64,000 nucleotides of DNA. Source: an uncultured Pirellulaceae bacterium (GTDB taxonomy: Bacteria; Planctomycetota; Planctomycetia; Pirellulales; Pirellulaceae). Where the stretch lies: assembly GCA_937967505.1 (NCBI GenBank), contig CALCJM010000060.1:44202-108201 (forward strand), read 5' to 3'. The notes under the pieces are model-generated. The model saw only the letters and a program-made list of their open reading frames with translations. It made no database searches and was not told the origin of the DNA. Below, one piece after another: positions 1-8,699 of this stretch; position 1 is the first letter of the stretch; each line of letters begins with the position of its first letter. The translations under genes were made by a program, and so were the position numbers.

Positions 1-1083
1 AGTTTGCGAGTTGACCGTGCAAGTGAAATGAGCACCGCCTTCGACGATCTCGAAACTCAAATTCCCTTTCCCCGACACAATTTCCAAATTGGCCTCAAAA
101 CCAATGTCGCCCACCCAGTGATAGCCAACGCTTTTTTTGTCCATTGGTCCAATCACGCCATCATTATGAGCGACGTAGTCATTCACCAAACGTCCCTTCA
201 CATCGAACTCTTTAATCTCGCCCGCGCTGTCGAGCATCTCATTGATTTGCTCCCATTCGACCTCATCGGGACGATTGTTGCTAAACCGCAACCAACTCAC
301 TTCAGGACGCGCGGTCGATCGATAACGCAAGCTTTCACCAAAGCCCTCGCCAACCCAGTTGGGTTCGCCGCCACGCTGTTCCCAGGATCGTGGCCAACCG
401 ACCTGCCGCAGTGAACTGCCAAAATATCTGGTGTCCGCAATTCGCTCGGCAGTCTGCACCAACTTTTCAGGTGGCTTGGGCTGAATTTTCTTCGACCAGG
501 TCTCGTCTGGCTGTTTATGCATCGTGTAGATGTCACCGTTTTCGATCAGGATGTTCTCCCCCGGCAACCCAATCAGACGCTTGATGTAGTTCTGTTTGGC
601 ATGATTGGGATTTTTGAAAACAATCACATCGTACCGCTGGGGATCCTCAAAATCGTAGACGAATTTATTGACCAAAATCCTGTCGCCATTGAAGGTATTG
701 TGTTCTGGATTGGACCGTTTGGTGGGGGTCGTGAAACGGCATAAGGGACAGGTCGTTGCGGCGACCTTGGCATCGTGGCTGGCCCCAACCTGATAATGGT
801 ACCCACACTGTCCGCATCCCAAGTCCTTGTGTTGCCCTTGAAGGGAGGGTGCCATTGACCCGGTTGGAATGATAAAGGCTTCGGCTTCGAATGCCTTGAA
901 CATCATTGCCAGCACCACGGCGATCACAATCGATTCGACCGTTTCCCGGACGGCCATGCTTTTGAAGAATCCAAAGATTCCCGGTGGCTGATCGTCCGCA
1001 AGGATTGTTGCCGCCGTGCTGGCCTTCGCTTTAACAGCGCGAGGCTCTTCTCCGGGAAAAGACCGTTTTCGTCGTTTGGCCAT
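1..1083 (-). CDS. lepB: Signal peptidase I, partial (C terminus outside window)
   Basis: This is a membrane serine protease that removes signal peptides from exported proteins. The frame is open from the ATG at 1083 to the window edge (361 codons). A membrane segment at about residues 45-61 (ESIVIAVVLAMM) is followed by the family box P-T-G-S-M-A-P-S-L with nucleophile Ser76. The box YIKRLIGLPGE carries the general-base Lys168. Between them, at residues 94-116, lies an insertion with two Cys pairs (CGQC and CPLC), which looks like a zinc ribbon and is not part of the standard enzyme. An in-frame stop (TAA) lies two codons upstream of the ATG, which fixes the start. The last domain is missing because the window begins here. 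The family call is firm from the motifs; metal binding is inferred. Confidence 0.93.
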   Translation of the reverse strand, partial: MAKRRKRSFPGEEPRAVKAKASTAATILADDQPPGIFGFFKSMAVRETVESIVIAVVLAMMFKAFEAEAFIIPTGSMAPSLQGQHKDLGCGQCGYHYQVGASHDAKVAATTCPLCRFTTPTKRSNPEHNTFNGDRILVNKFVYDFEDPQRYDVIVFKNPNHAKQNYIKRLIGLPGENILIENGDIYTMHKQPDETWSKKIQPKPPEKLVQTAERIADTRYFGSSLRQVGWPRSWEQRGGEPNWVGEGFGESLRYRSTARPEVSWLRFSNNRPDEVEWEQINEMLDSAGEIKEFDVKGRLVNDYVAHNDGVIGPMDKKSVGYHWVGDIGFEANLEIVSGKGNLSFEIVEGGAHFTCTVNSQT

Positions 1084-1187
1084 GAAATGTTAAAAGGCTA
1101 AAAAAATGGATCGTCTGTTATTGATTTCAGCAAGGCTGTACCCTCACAAAATTGTAGTCGTTTGCCGATTCTTTGAACATATCGATC

Positions 1188-2153
1188 TTATCGGCACCGC
1201 CAAAACTGCTCCTGCCGAATCCCCAGCTTTTTCTGCGTTTGGGCGATGTCTTGGCGGAACCGCTTGGCATCCTCCGGGTAACCCTTGGTCGGCCTCAAAC
1301 CTTCCTGGTGTTGAGCCCAATACCCGTTCCAAGCCCGCATATACACCTCGCGCAAGTACTTGGACACCATCGACGCCAGTGCCACCGGTAATTGGTCCTC
1401 CCCTCTGGCGGTAAAACGAATTTCAGCGTCCACCGCTTGATCCAACCACCGATAAACACTCTGTTCGCCCGACTCTCTGGCAACAAGGACCTCACGGTTG
1501 GTCAAATAGCGCTCAATCAAATGACGATAACTGGAGCGCCCGCCGTGCTTGTCACAGTCCACCAATACCGCCCCCTCGCATTCTGCCAGTAAGCGATCGA
1601 TCACATTCATCGTGCACCCGGAAAGCATATTGGCTTTGTTCCCCTCGATGGCAATCGCATCATTAAACTCCTCCGGCAATACAATTTCCGCATTCACGTT
1701 CAACAGGGACACATCGCTGGACGCGCACTGTGTCAAAAATCGATCCGCCGCGCGCCCCACCGCATCAACCGAACATTTAACCGGTAACGGTACGGCCTGG
1801 TCGGCCAACCAGAACACCCTAGAGAAAAAATCGTCCGTCACATCGCGTTTTACCACGCGTGTCAATTCCCGCAAACTGCGCGGGATCCTCCCTGCCAGCA
1901 GGGAAAGCATCGTCAGAACCGAGCGTTCCAGTTGCTCGATCGACTTCGACCGATAGACGACTTTGGAATCTGCGATCGCGATCGATTGCTTGTCAGGATG
2001 ATTGCGCCCCGGGGGGCGATCAACCACACACGGAGAAAGTAACTGGTACAGATCATCATCGCGCCCATTTGTCTTCCACAGCGTTCCTGTCACAACCAGC
2101 GGTCCCAAATTAGGACCATACCCCGCCTCGTCAGTTCCAATTTTGAAGGGCAA
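1188..2153 (-). CDS. RNase HII-like protein
   Basis: The protein (321 aa) resembles type 2 RNases H, which cut RNA in RNA-DNA hybrids. The N terminus has the first acidic motif in the form T-D-E-A-G-Y-G-P-N-L-G-P-L-V-V (Asp8, Glu9), where classical RNase HII has DEAGRG. A later stretch, ALASMVSKYLREVYM followed by KGYPEDAKRF, matches the C-terminal aa-S-x-x-K and KGY region of the family. A V-D-C-D-K segment may supply another metal ligand. It is longer than normal RNase HII (about 200-260 aa) and divergent, so activity is not assured. The start is TTG at 2153, supported by an AGGAGAG Shine-Dalgarno about six bases upstream. It lies downstream of, and on the same strand as, no obvious partner; lepB follows on the same strand after about 100 bp. 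Confidence 0.7.
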   Translation of the reverse strand: MPFKIGTDEAGYGPNLGPLVVTGTLWKTNGRDDDLYQLLSPCVVDRPPGRNHPDKQSIAIADSKVVYRSKSIEQLERSVLTMLSLLAGRIPRSLRELTRVVKRDVTDDFFSRVFWLADQAVPLPVKCSVDAVGRAADRFLTQCASSDVSLLNVNAEIVLPEEFNDAIAIEGNKANMLSGCTMNVIDRLLAECEGAVLVDCDKHGGRSSYRHLIERYLTNREVLVARESGEQSVYRWLDQAVDAEIRFTARGEDQLPVALASMVSKYLREVYMRAWNGYWAQHQEGLRPTKGYPEDAKRFRQDIAQTQKKLGIRQEQFWRCR

Positions 2154-2407
2154 GAAAACTCTCCTGTGAGGATTCGGTAAGGCTGTACGGCGGAAGGCCA
2201 GAACAACGGCAACTCTTGAACAGGATTGTAACGTCTACAACTAATCGGCAACAGCATCTTCCAAACGCGCGCCAATGCGGGACAATTATCCAATCAACGA
2301 ACGGAAGCACACCCAATTACAGAGCGTCTTCCGCCTTACGCCCCCGTGGCCTCCAATCCCATCCATCCATCCATCCATTCCAAATCAAAGTTAAACGGAC
2401 TATCACC

Positions 2408-3145
2408 ATGGCGATGTTTGCCAAACTAGAAAATCGTAACCTCCAACCGGAACTGATGGATGATCCGACGCTACCAGATGCCCAACATGATCATGCATTG
2501 CGTGGCCTAACCCGCATCCATCAATTTTCCGGACTGGTGAACCGTTTTTGGAACCCGGTCCGCACCTGTCTCGAACTGCAATCGCAGTATCGCAGCGCGG
2601 CGGCACCTTTGCCGCGAATTATGGATGTCGGGTGCGGCGACGGTTACCTGCTTCGGCAAATTGGCCAGAAGGCAAGAGCGGCCGGGATTGCGGTCGAACT
2701 GATCGGCATCGATATGAGCGAAACGGCTTTGCGATTGGCAGAGGCTAAATCGCAGGCTGAACAGATTCAAATTAAGACCCGACAGGTGGACATCCTCCAA
2801 CAAGATCTCCCGCCGTCAGACATTGTGATCAATTCATTATTTCTCCACCATTTTGAGGCTGATCAGGTGGTGCAGATCCTGACGAAGTTCAGCGCTGCGA
2901 CAAAACTGCGGTTGATTGTGGAAGACTTGCGCCGGACGTCGCTCGGATATGTGTTAAGCTATGTCGCGGGTCATGCACTGACCCGCAGTTCGGTCGTTCA
3001 CTACGATGCCCTGCGTTCGGTGGAAGGTGCGTTTACCTGCGGCGAAATGCACGTCTTGGCCAGTCAGGCAGGGCTCGTCGGACACACCTTGACGAAACGC
3101 TGGCCCGAACGTTTTGTCATCGATTGGTCAAACAAGAACCAGTGA
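2408..3145 (+). CDS. SAM-dependent class I methyltransferase
   Basis: This 245-aa protein has the SAM-binding motif I as D-V-G-C-G-D-G (residues 73-79), followed by an acidic strand end (ELIGIDMSE) and a post-motif V-I-N-S-L-F-L-H-H-F segment typical of Rossmann methyltransferases. It is the first gene of a three-gene operon with a flavoprotein and a type III polyketide synthase, so the likely substrate is a polyketide or alkyl-phenol product. The frame is open back to 2216, but the upstream stretch is low-complexity and non-conserved-looking; the ATG at 2408 gives a normal methyltransferase N terminus. No strong ribosome binding site decides the start. The substrate is inferred from context only. 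Confidence 0.85.
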   Translation: MAMFAKLENRNLQPELMDDPTLPDAQHDHALRGLTRIHQFSGLVNRFWNPVRTCLELQSQYRSAAAPLPRIMDVGCGDGYLLRQIGQKARAAGIAVELIGIDMSETALRLAEAKSQAEQIQIKTRQVDILQQDLPPSDIVINSLFLHHFEADQVVQILTKFSAATKLRLIVEDLRRTSLGYVLSYVAGHALTRSSVVHYDALRSVEGAFTCGEMHVLASQAGLVGHTLTKRWPERFVIDWSNKNQ

Positions 3146-3207
3146 CAGCCTGCGCACAAGCTGATTCAGTGGCCTGCCTTGCACAATACTTCTACTGAAA
3201 CCACTCC

Positions 3208-4362
3208 ATGACCCAACTTCATCCTCTTGACTGTTGCAGTGATGAAGGTCATCGGTGGGATTTGATCGTCATCGGAGCTGGCCCCGCCGGATCCGGCGCG
3301 ACGATTTCGGCACTCCATCCGGATGCCGGTGAGCGAAAAGTATTGTTACTCGATGCAAAGGCGTTTCCGCGTCGCAAAGCCTGTGGAGGCTGTTTGAATC
3401 CGCGTTCGATTGGATTGTTGAAAAACTTGGTCGGGCCACATCATCCTCTGTGGGACAATTCGATTCAACTTTCGGAGTACCAGATTTTCCATCGCCAAAG
3501 ATCTTTCACCTATCCGGTCGAATCCGGATGCGCTGTCGATCGGGCTGTCATGGATGCCGCCTTGGTAAAACAAGCCCAGCGTGCAGGGGCGACGTTCATC
3601 GACAAAGCCACCGCGCGGCTGGGGCCGATTGATGGAGAGTTTCGGATCGTGCACGTCACGGCCGGTCAGCGTCAATTTGCGTTGCGAGCTAAATGTGTGG
3701 TGATCGCCAGTGGGCTTGGCAACCGCACCGCCGGCGATTTCCCTGATCTTCATCAATCGCCCTCGAAGAACTCGCGAGTCGGCGTCGAAGCAGTCTTCGA
3801 TGCCAATCGATCCGGTTACCAACGCGGCAGGCTTGCCATGGTGGTCGGGACGCAGGGCTACGTTGGCCTGACAGAGATCCAAGGAGTGCGTTTGCACGTG
3901 GCCGCGTCGGTCGATCGAAAGTTTCTTCAAACCTACGGCCCTGAAAAGGCCGTCGCTCAGTTGCTGCAACAGGCAGGAGCCCCCCAACTTTCACAGACAG
4001 GCGCGCGTTGGAAGGGAACGCCGCCATTAACCGCGCGAGCGATCAGATTGGCAGATCGGCGGGTGTTTCTGGTGGGTGACGCCGCCGGTTACGTGGAACC
4101 ATTTACTGGCGAGGGAATTCGCTGGGCACTTGAAAGCGCCCAAGGGGTGACGCCAATGGTTGATGCAGCTGTGGCAGGCTGGACCGACGATCTGATTGAG
4201 CAATGGGAACACTGGTACGCGCGATCCATCACCAACCAACAAAAATTGTGCCGGCAACTTTCGTCCGGGCTTAAACGCCCCGCTCTCCGCTGGGTGGCTC
4301 ACCAGGCACTTCGTTTCAGCCCGCCTCTGGCTGCAAAAATCATTCAAAAAATTAACTCCTAG
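3208..4362 (+). CDS. FAD-dependent oxidoreductase, geranylgeranyl reductase-like
   Basis: The 384-aa flavoprotein has the dinucleotide-binding motif V-I-G-A-G-P-A-G-S-G (residues 21-30), the R-R-K-A-C-G-G-C motif seen in the geranylgeranyl reductase/halogenase group, and a second FAD motif V-F-L-V-G-D-A-A-G-Y-V-E-P-F-T-G-E-G-I. Such enzymes reduce, hydroxylate or halogenate. Here it lies 62 bp after a methyltransferase and 6 bp before a type III polyketide synthase, so it probably oxidises or hydroxylates the polyketide product. A comparable gene content (polyketide synthase, methyltransferase, flavin hydroxylase) is known in the srsABC phenolic-lipid operon of Streptomyces, although the methyltransferase families differ. 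The family is firm; the reaction is inferred. Confidence 0.88.
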   Translation: MTQLHPLDCCSDEGHRWDLIVIGAGPAGSGATISALHPDAGERKVLLLDAKAFPRRKACGGCLNPRSIGLLKNLVGPHHPLWDNSIQLSEYQIFHRQRSFTYPVESGCAVDRAVMDAALVKQAQRAGATFIDKATARLGPIDGEFRIVHVTAGQRQFALRAKCVVIASGLGNRTAGDFPDLHQSPSKNSRVGVEAVFDANRSGYQRGRLAMVVGTQGYVGLTEIQGVRLHVAASVDRKFLQTYGPEKAVAQLLQQAGAPQLSQTGARWKGTPPLTARAIRLADRRVFLVGDAAGYVEPFTGEGIRWALESAQGVTPMVDAAVAGWTDDLIEQWEHWYARSITNQQKLCRQLSSGLKRPALRWVAHQALRFSPPLAAKIIQKINS

Positions 4363-4368
4363 GTTTGC

Positions 4369-5583
4369 ATGAGCCCCATCATTCGCGGAATCGGTACTGC
4401 CGTTCCTCCACACGTCATGACGCAGCCTGCCGCACTGGCGATGTTCCAAGATTTAACCTGTGTCGATCAACGGCAACGACGATTGGCGAAGGTCTTGTTT
4501 GAAAAAGCGGCCGTTGAGCAACGTCACACCTTCGTGCCCCATCAATCGGCCTACCGCTGGTGCAGTCCCGACCCGGTTCCGACAGACCAATGCGATATCA
4601 GTTATCTTTCGACAGCTCCGGAGCCAATTCCAGCCTTGCAACCCGGTGCCAGCCCGGGACTGACGACGGGGCAGCGGTCGAAATTGTACGCACATTACGC
4701 CGGAAAACTTGCGGCGGATTCCGCCGGCAAAGCGATACAGGACTCCGGGGTCTCGCCTGCTTCGGTCACACATTTAGTTACCGTATCCTGTACTGGTTTC
4801 GCCTCGCCCGGACCGGACATTCATTTGGTGAAAACACTGGGGCTGCCGGCAACGATCCAGCGGACAAACGTCGGCTTCATGGGCTGTCATGGATCAATCA
4901 ATGGGATGCGGGTGGCATTGAACATCGTGAAAGCCGATCCGGCGGCAGTCGTGCTGATGACATCTGTTGAACTTTGCAGTCTGCATTGCCGTTTCCAGTG
5001 GGATAGTGAGAAAATTGTCGGCAACGCACTGTTTGGAGACGGTTCCGCGTCGCTGGTGTTCACCGGGGATGCGGTAGATTCGGCTTCACCCGCCAAGGGG
5101 GAAACGTGTTGGCAACCGATCGCAACCGGTTCGGTACTGATCCCCGACTCTGAACCGGCACTTAGTTGGCACGTGGGCGATCACGGTTTCGAGATGGTTC
5201 TAACCAGCGATATCGGCGATCACATCCGGGCATCGCTGCACAGGTGGTTGGTGGAGTGGCTGGCCGAACAGGGAATTGATTTCGAACGGATTACTTGCTG
5301 GGGCGTTCACCCGGGCGGCCCCAGAATCCTGTCGGCGGTCCAATCAAGCCTTGGTCTGACAGCGGAACAGCTTTTAACCTCGACTGGTGTCCTGCGTGAA
5401 TTTGGAAACATGTCGTCACCGACAGTACTGTTTATCCTTGAGCGCTTCCGCCGGCAGATTGCCCGGCAGTCGACTGGACCGCACGGCCCTGACACCGATC
5501 AGAGGCCAACCAATTATTGCGTGCTGATTGCATTTGGCCCGGGAATGATGGCCGAAGTCGCATTGTTAAAATGCCGTGGCTAG
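4369..5583 (+). CDS. Type III polyketide synthase (chalcone synthase family)
   Basis: The 404-aa homodimer-type condensing enzyme extends acyl-CoA starters with malonyl-CoA. The catalytic triad is visible: Cys141 in V-S-C-T-G-F-A-S-P-G, His314 in W-G-V-H-P-G-G-P-R, and Asn347 in F-G-N-M-S-S-P-T. The glycine-rich G-D-G-S-A-S-L-V-F segment is also present. The length is typical of bacterial alkylresorcinol/alkylpyrone synthases. The start ATG is 6 bp after the flavoprotein stop, so the two genes are co-transcribed and probably translationally linked. The product is not predictable from sequence; alkylresorcinol or alkylpyrone is plausible. Confidence 0.93.
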   Translation: MSPIIRGIGTAVPPHVMTQPAALAMFQDLTCVDQRQRRLAKVLFEKAAVEQRHTFVPHQSAYRWCSPDPVPTDQCDISYLSTAPEPIPALQPGASPGLTTGQRSKLYAHYAGKLAADSAGKAIQDSGVSPASVTHLVTVSCTGFASPGPDIHLVKTLGLPATIQRTNVGFMGCHGSINGMRVALNIVKADPAAVVLMTSVELCSLHCRFQWDSEKIVGNALFGDGSASLVFTGDAVDSASPAKGETCWQPIATGSVLIPDSEPALSWHVGDHGFEMVLTSDIGDHIRASLHRWLVEWLAEQGIDFERITCWGVHPGGPRILSAVQSSLGLTAEQLLTSTGVLREFGNMSSPTVLFILERFRRQIARQSTGPHGPDTDQRPTNYCVLIAFGPGMMAEVALLKCRG

Positions 5584-5828
5584 AGCGCGCTGGCCGCGCC
5601 AACGAAACGCCCCAATATGCGAATTGGCACTATTCCCGGCGGCAGGCATAGAACAGTCTTGGAAAGGGCATGGATGCGGCCAAGCCTCGGGCGGCCAGAA
5701 CGGTCGATGGGGCTGTCGAGCGATGGTCGCTCAGCGGCAGTCGTTCTATCGAAATGTAAGTCTGCGCCCACGGTTGGAAAGTTTGTCTTCCTTTGCTACA
5801 TTTGAGAGTTGTTGAAAACATCGCCAAG

Positions 5829-5901
5829 GCCCCTGTAGCTCAGTGGATAGAGCACAGCTTTCCTAAAGCTGGTGTCGCAGGTTCGATTCCTGCCAGGGGT
5901 G
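5829..5901 (+). tRNA. tRNA-Arg (anticodon CCU)
   Basis: A full 73-nt cloverleaf folds. The acceptor arm is GCCCCTG with CAGGGGT (first pair G.U). The D arm is GCTC/GAGC. The anticodon stem CAGCT/AGCTG closes the loop TTCCTAA, with anticodon CCT at 5862-5864. The T arm is GCAGG-TTCGATT-CCTGC. The discriminator is G and no CCA is encoded. CCU reads the AGG arginine codon. Confidence 0.97.
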
Positions 5902-6213
5902 CTTTGTTTTCTTTGGGTTTTGAAAGCCTCCTGTCCGACAAACTTTTGTATGGTGTGAGCCTCCCTTCAGTAAAAATCGTTCGCACACCGGTAAACACCA
6001 GCACTTATCAGTCTGGAGTGCCCTCATTTATCACTCCCCGGCCCCCCTGAAGCGCAATACAGGATCGCATTTTTTCGAAACAAACCACATAATTTGTCAG
6101 CCGAAGCTTGGGGCAAATCGGCCTCGGAAGCTTTTGGCATTAAAATTATTTCGAGGTGTTGAAATTGACTCAGAATTCTACCTCGAAGCCAGCCAGTCAT
6201 TGGATAGGGTCAG
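5902..6213. other. Intergenic region after tRNA-Arg
   Basis: This 312-bp stretch separates the tRNA gene from the oxygenase gene. I see no convincing coding frame, repeat or strong terminator. An AT-rich part near 6130-6170 could hold the promoter of the oxygenase gene, but no clear -35/-10 pair stands out. Confidence 0.5.
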
Positions 6214-8568
6214 ATGAAGGCGAAGAATATTCAACAGTTGGCCAACTGTATCGCCAGCGTTGCAAAGCAGGACGCAGCGTTCGTCGCGTCCGATCAATTT
6301 GATCTTGCGGTTGTCAAAGACGCGATTGAAATCGAAGGTATCGGACCAGTCAAATTGCCGATGCGGCCCAAAGACGTGCGGGAACTAATCGCTCGCGCAC
6401 ACTCAGCCCCGTACGGCAAAGGAACGCAGACGCTCGTCGATGCTTCGGTACGCGATTCGTTGGAAATCAACGCCTCACGCCTGAGTTTTTCTGACCCGTG
6501 GAAGGCCGCGATTCAGCAAACTGTTCGAAGCGTTGCCGAGGAACTTGGATTGCCGCCCGATCGGATCACTGCCAAGCCTTACAAATTGTTGATCTACCCC
6601 AAGGGAGGATTCTTTTTGCCTCACCGGGACAGTGAAAAGCACGCATCAATGGTGGCCAGCCTGATCGTCATGCTGCCCTCAAAATTTGGCGGTGGGGACC
6701 TGATTGTCGAACACCAACAGAAACGCCAAAAGTTTGCTTTCAATAACGCCAGAAAACAGGAGGCCTGTGATTGTGCGGCGTTTTACGCAGACTGCCTGCA
6801 CGAAGTACGCAAGGTCACCAGCGGAGTGCGCGTTTGCTTGTCCTACAACTTGAGCCTGAAAGCTGAACGCAAGAATAAAGAGCCCGCAAGAAAAGTTGAT
6901 CCAATGGACCCGTTGGTCACGGCAATCGAAAACTGGACGCAAGCCCGGTCGGCACACCCGCTGGTCTTTGCGTTGGAGCACCAATATACGGCTAACGGTC
7001 TAAAGCCGGATTTACTCAAGGGCAAAGACCGAACCATGGCTAGGCACCTGATCGCCGCCGCCGAACGAGCGAATTGCTGTTTGCATTTTGGGCAAGTCGA
7101 ACGACACTTGGTCGAACACGCCATGGACGGGTTTTCGGAGTATGCCGGATACCGGCGAGGAAGGTATCGCGACCACTATCGACGTCCAAAAATCACCGAT
7201 CCTTCCGAACTTGAGATTCTCGAGATCATTGACGATTGCGTGTGCGTTGATGGTTGGAAGTCTGCGACGGGCAAACGTGTTCCGATGGGGCCGTTATCGG
7301 TCGGTGGAGATTCGATCGTCTCGCAGGTGCCGGTCGAGCAGTGGAAACCAACGTCGTTTGACTATGAAGGCTACACCGGTAATGCAGGCAACACGTTGGA
7401 CCGCTGGTACCATAAGTCGGCAATCACAATCTGGGCTCAAGCGGATCACTTCGACGTACTGGTGAAAATGGGCATGGAAAGCAGCATCGCCCAATTTCTA
7501 AAACAGCAGCACAAACTTCTACGCCGCAAGACGCCAGATCCGGAACTCCATGACCAACAGGTACAGTTTGCACGTGCGATTATCACAGGTTGGCCCAATC
7601 GCCTGTACTTTTTCGACCGTCAACCACCAGAGAGATTGGTTCATCTGGAAGATTTTGCCAACGCGTTGCCGGAACTGAAGGATCTTGAACTGATCGGCGA
7701 GTTTCTCCGGAGGATCGCGCTGCGCGATTGGTCGCTACCGCTGGACAAGCTGATTTGCGAAAGCTCGAAATGTTTTAATGTAGAGAGTCTGACCACCGTT
7801 ATCTCGGACTATCTTGACACTGTGCCGGCACCGAACCAGTACGGAAGAACCATGGCATCGGGGCTACCACTCCGCGACGCGCAATGGTTGCTGAAGCTTG
7901 CAAACTTAAAATCAGGAGCGCGCTTTAACAGCGAGCAGCTTCGTCAGTTCCGCCAGCCGATGATCGAACGCATCAGCAAAAAGATTGACGAAATTTTCCA
8001 AGCATACCACCCGCAAACTCAATCCATTATCGAAGCTTTGCCCGTGTTGATGAAAACTGCGATCGCGGCAAGCGACGAAGCCGGATTCGCCGAGTGTTAT
8101 GCGCTTCGGGAGAAAGCTGGCGAGCTGCTGGAAGTTCGGGATTTTGATGTCGTGGCGTGCGGCGAACTGATTGCATGGTCCGACAAGAACCATGATCAGC
8201 GTTTGAGCTCATTGGCGACTTGGCTTCAAAAGGTGCGTGAGTTTCTGAAGCGTGCAACGAACGCACCTCCGCAGCCCCCCATCGATTTCACTCGGCCTGC
8301 GGAGGTCAGTTGCGACTGCAATGAGTGCCATCAGTTGGCGGCATTTCTGTCATCAGCGGATCAGGAGCATGGAACGATCAAAGCACTAAAACGCAAGTGC
8401 GAACACCTTGAGGCGCAGATTGCAAGCGACCAACTGGACGTGGTTGCCACCATCGACCGCCTCACCCGTCCTTTTACGCTTCGCTTAAGCAAAACGACCG
8501 ACAGCTTCCGACGATCGCAAAGGCAATATAGGGCAGACTTGAAACTGCTGGCATCACTCCCCGAGTAG
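6214..8568 (+). CDS. Large 2OG-Fe(II) oxygenase-domain protein
   Basis: Residues about 120-212 of this 784-aa protein form a 2-oxoglutarate/Fe(II) dioxygenase (prolyl 4-hydroxylase-like) domain. H-R-D at 137-139 gives the HxD metal ligands, His196 is the distal ligand (CLHEVRKV), and Arg206 (SGVRVCLSYN) would bind 2-oxoglutarate. The remaining 570 residues match nothing I recognise; they are largely helical, with a C-x-C-x-x-C cluster near residues 688-693 (S-C-D-C-N-E-C-H) and a coiled-coil-like end. The start is the first ATG of the frame, with only a weak ribosome binding site. It stands alone, so the substrate is unknown. The oxygenase domain is firm. Confidence 0.85.
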   Translation: MKAKNIQQLANCIASVAKQDAAFVASDQFDLAVVKDAIEIEGIGPVKLPMRPKDVRELIARAHSAPYGKGTQTLVDASVRDSLEINASRLSFSDPWKAAIQQTVRSVAEELGLPPDRITAKPYKLLIYPKGGFFLPHRDSEKHASMVASLIVMLPSKFGGGDLIVEHQQKRQKFAFNNARKQEACDCAAFYADCLHEVRKVTSGVRVCLSYNLSLKAERKNKEPARKVDPMDPLVTAIENWTQARSAHPLVFALEHQYTANGLKPDLLKGKDRTMARHLIAAAERANCCLHFGQVERHLVEHAMDGFSEYAGYRRGRYRDHYRRPKITDPSELEILEIIDDCVCVDGWKSATGKRVPMGPLSVGGDSIVSQVPVEQWKPTSFDYEGYTGNAGNTLDRWYHKSAITIWAQADHFDVLVKMGMESSIAQFLKQQHKLLRRKTPDPELHDQQVQFARAIITGWPNRLYFFDRQPPERLVHLEDFANALPELKDLELIGEFLRRIALRDWSLPLDKLICESSKCFNVESLTTVISDYLDTVPAPNQYGRTMASGLPLRDAQWLLKLANLKSGARFNSEQLRQFRQPMIERISKKIDEIFQAYHPQTQSIIEALPVLMKTAIAASDEAGFAECYALREKAGELLEVRDFDVVACGELIAWSDKNHDQRLSSLATWLQKVREFLKRATNAPPQPPIDFTRPAEVSCDCNECHQLAAFLSSADQEHGTIKALKRKCEHLEAQIASDQLDVVATIDRLTRPFTLRLSKTTDSFRRSQRQYRADLKLLASLPE

Positions 8569-8699
8569 GTGAATAGGTTAGGGAGCCAGTCGTTGGATCG
8601 GCCAAGTTTCATTTTGTCTCTCTATCAGATGCAAAACCACCTCTCAGCACTCGATAGGTTACTCGGTGAGCCCACCGTCCCAACCGCCATTGCTTATTT

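Noticed and set aside
3346..3987. 213-codon minus-strand frame inside the flavoprotein gene
   Set aside because: Antisense shadow of a clearly identified FAD enzyme.
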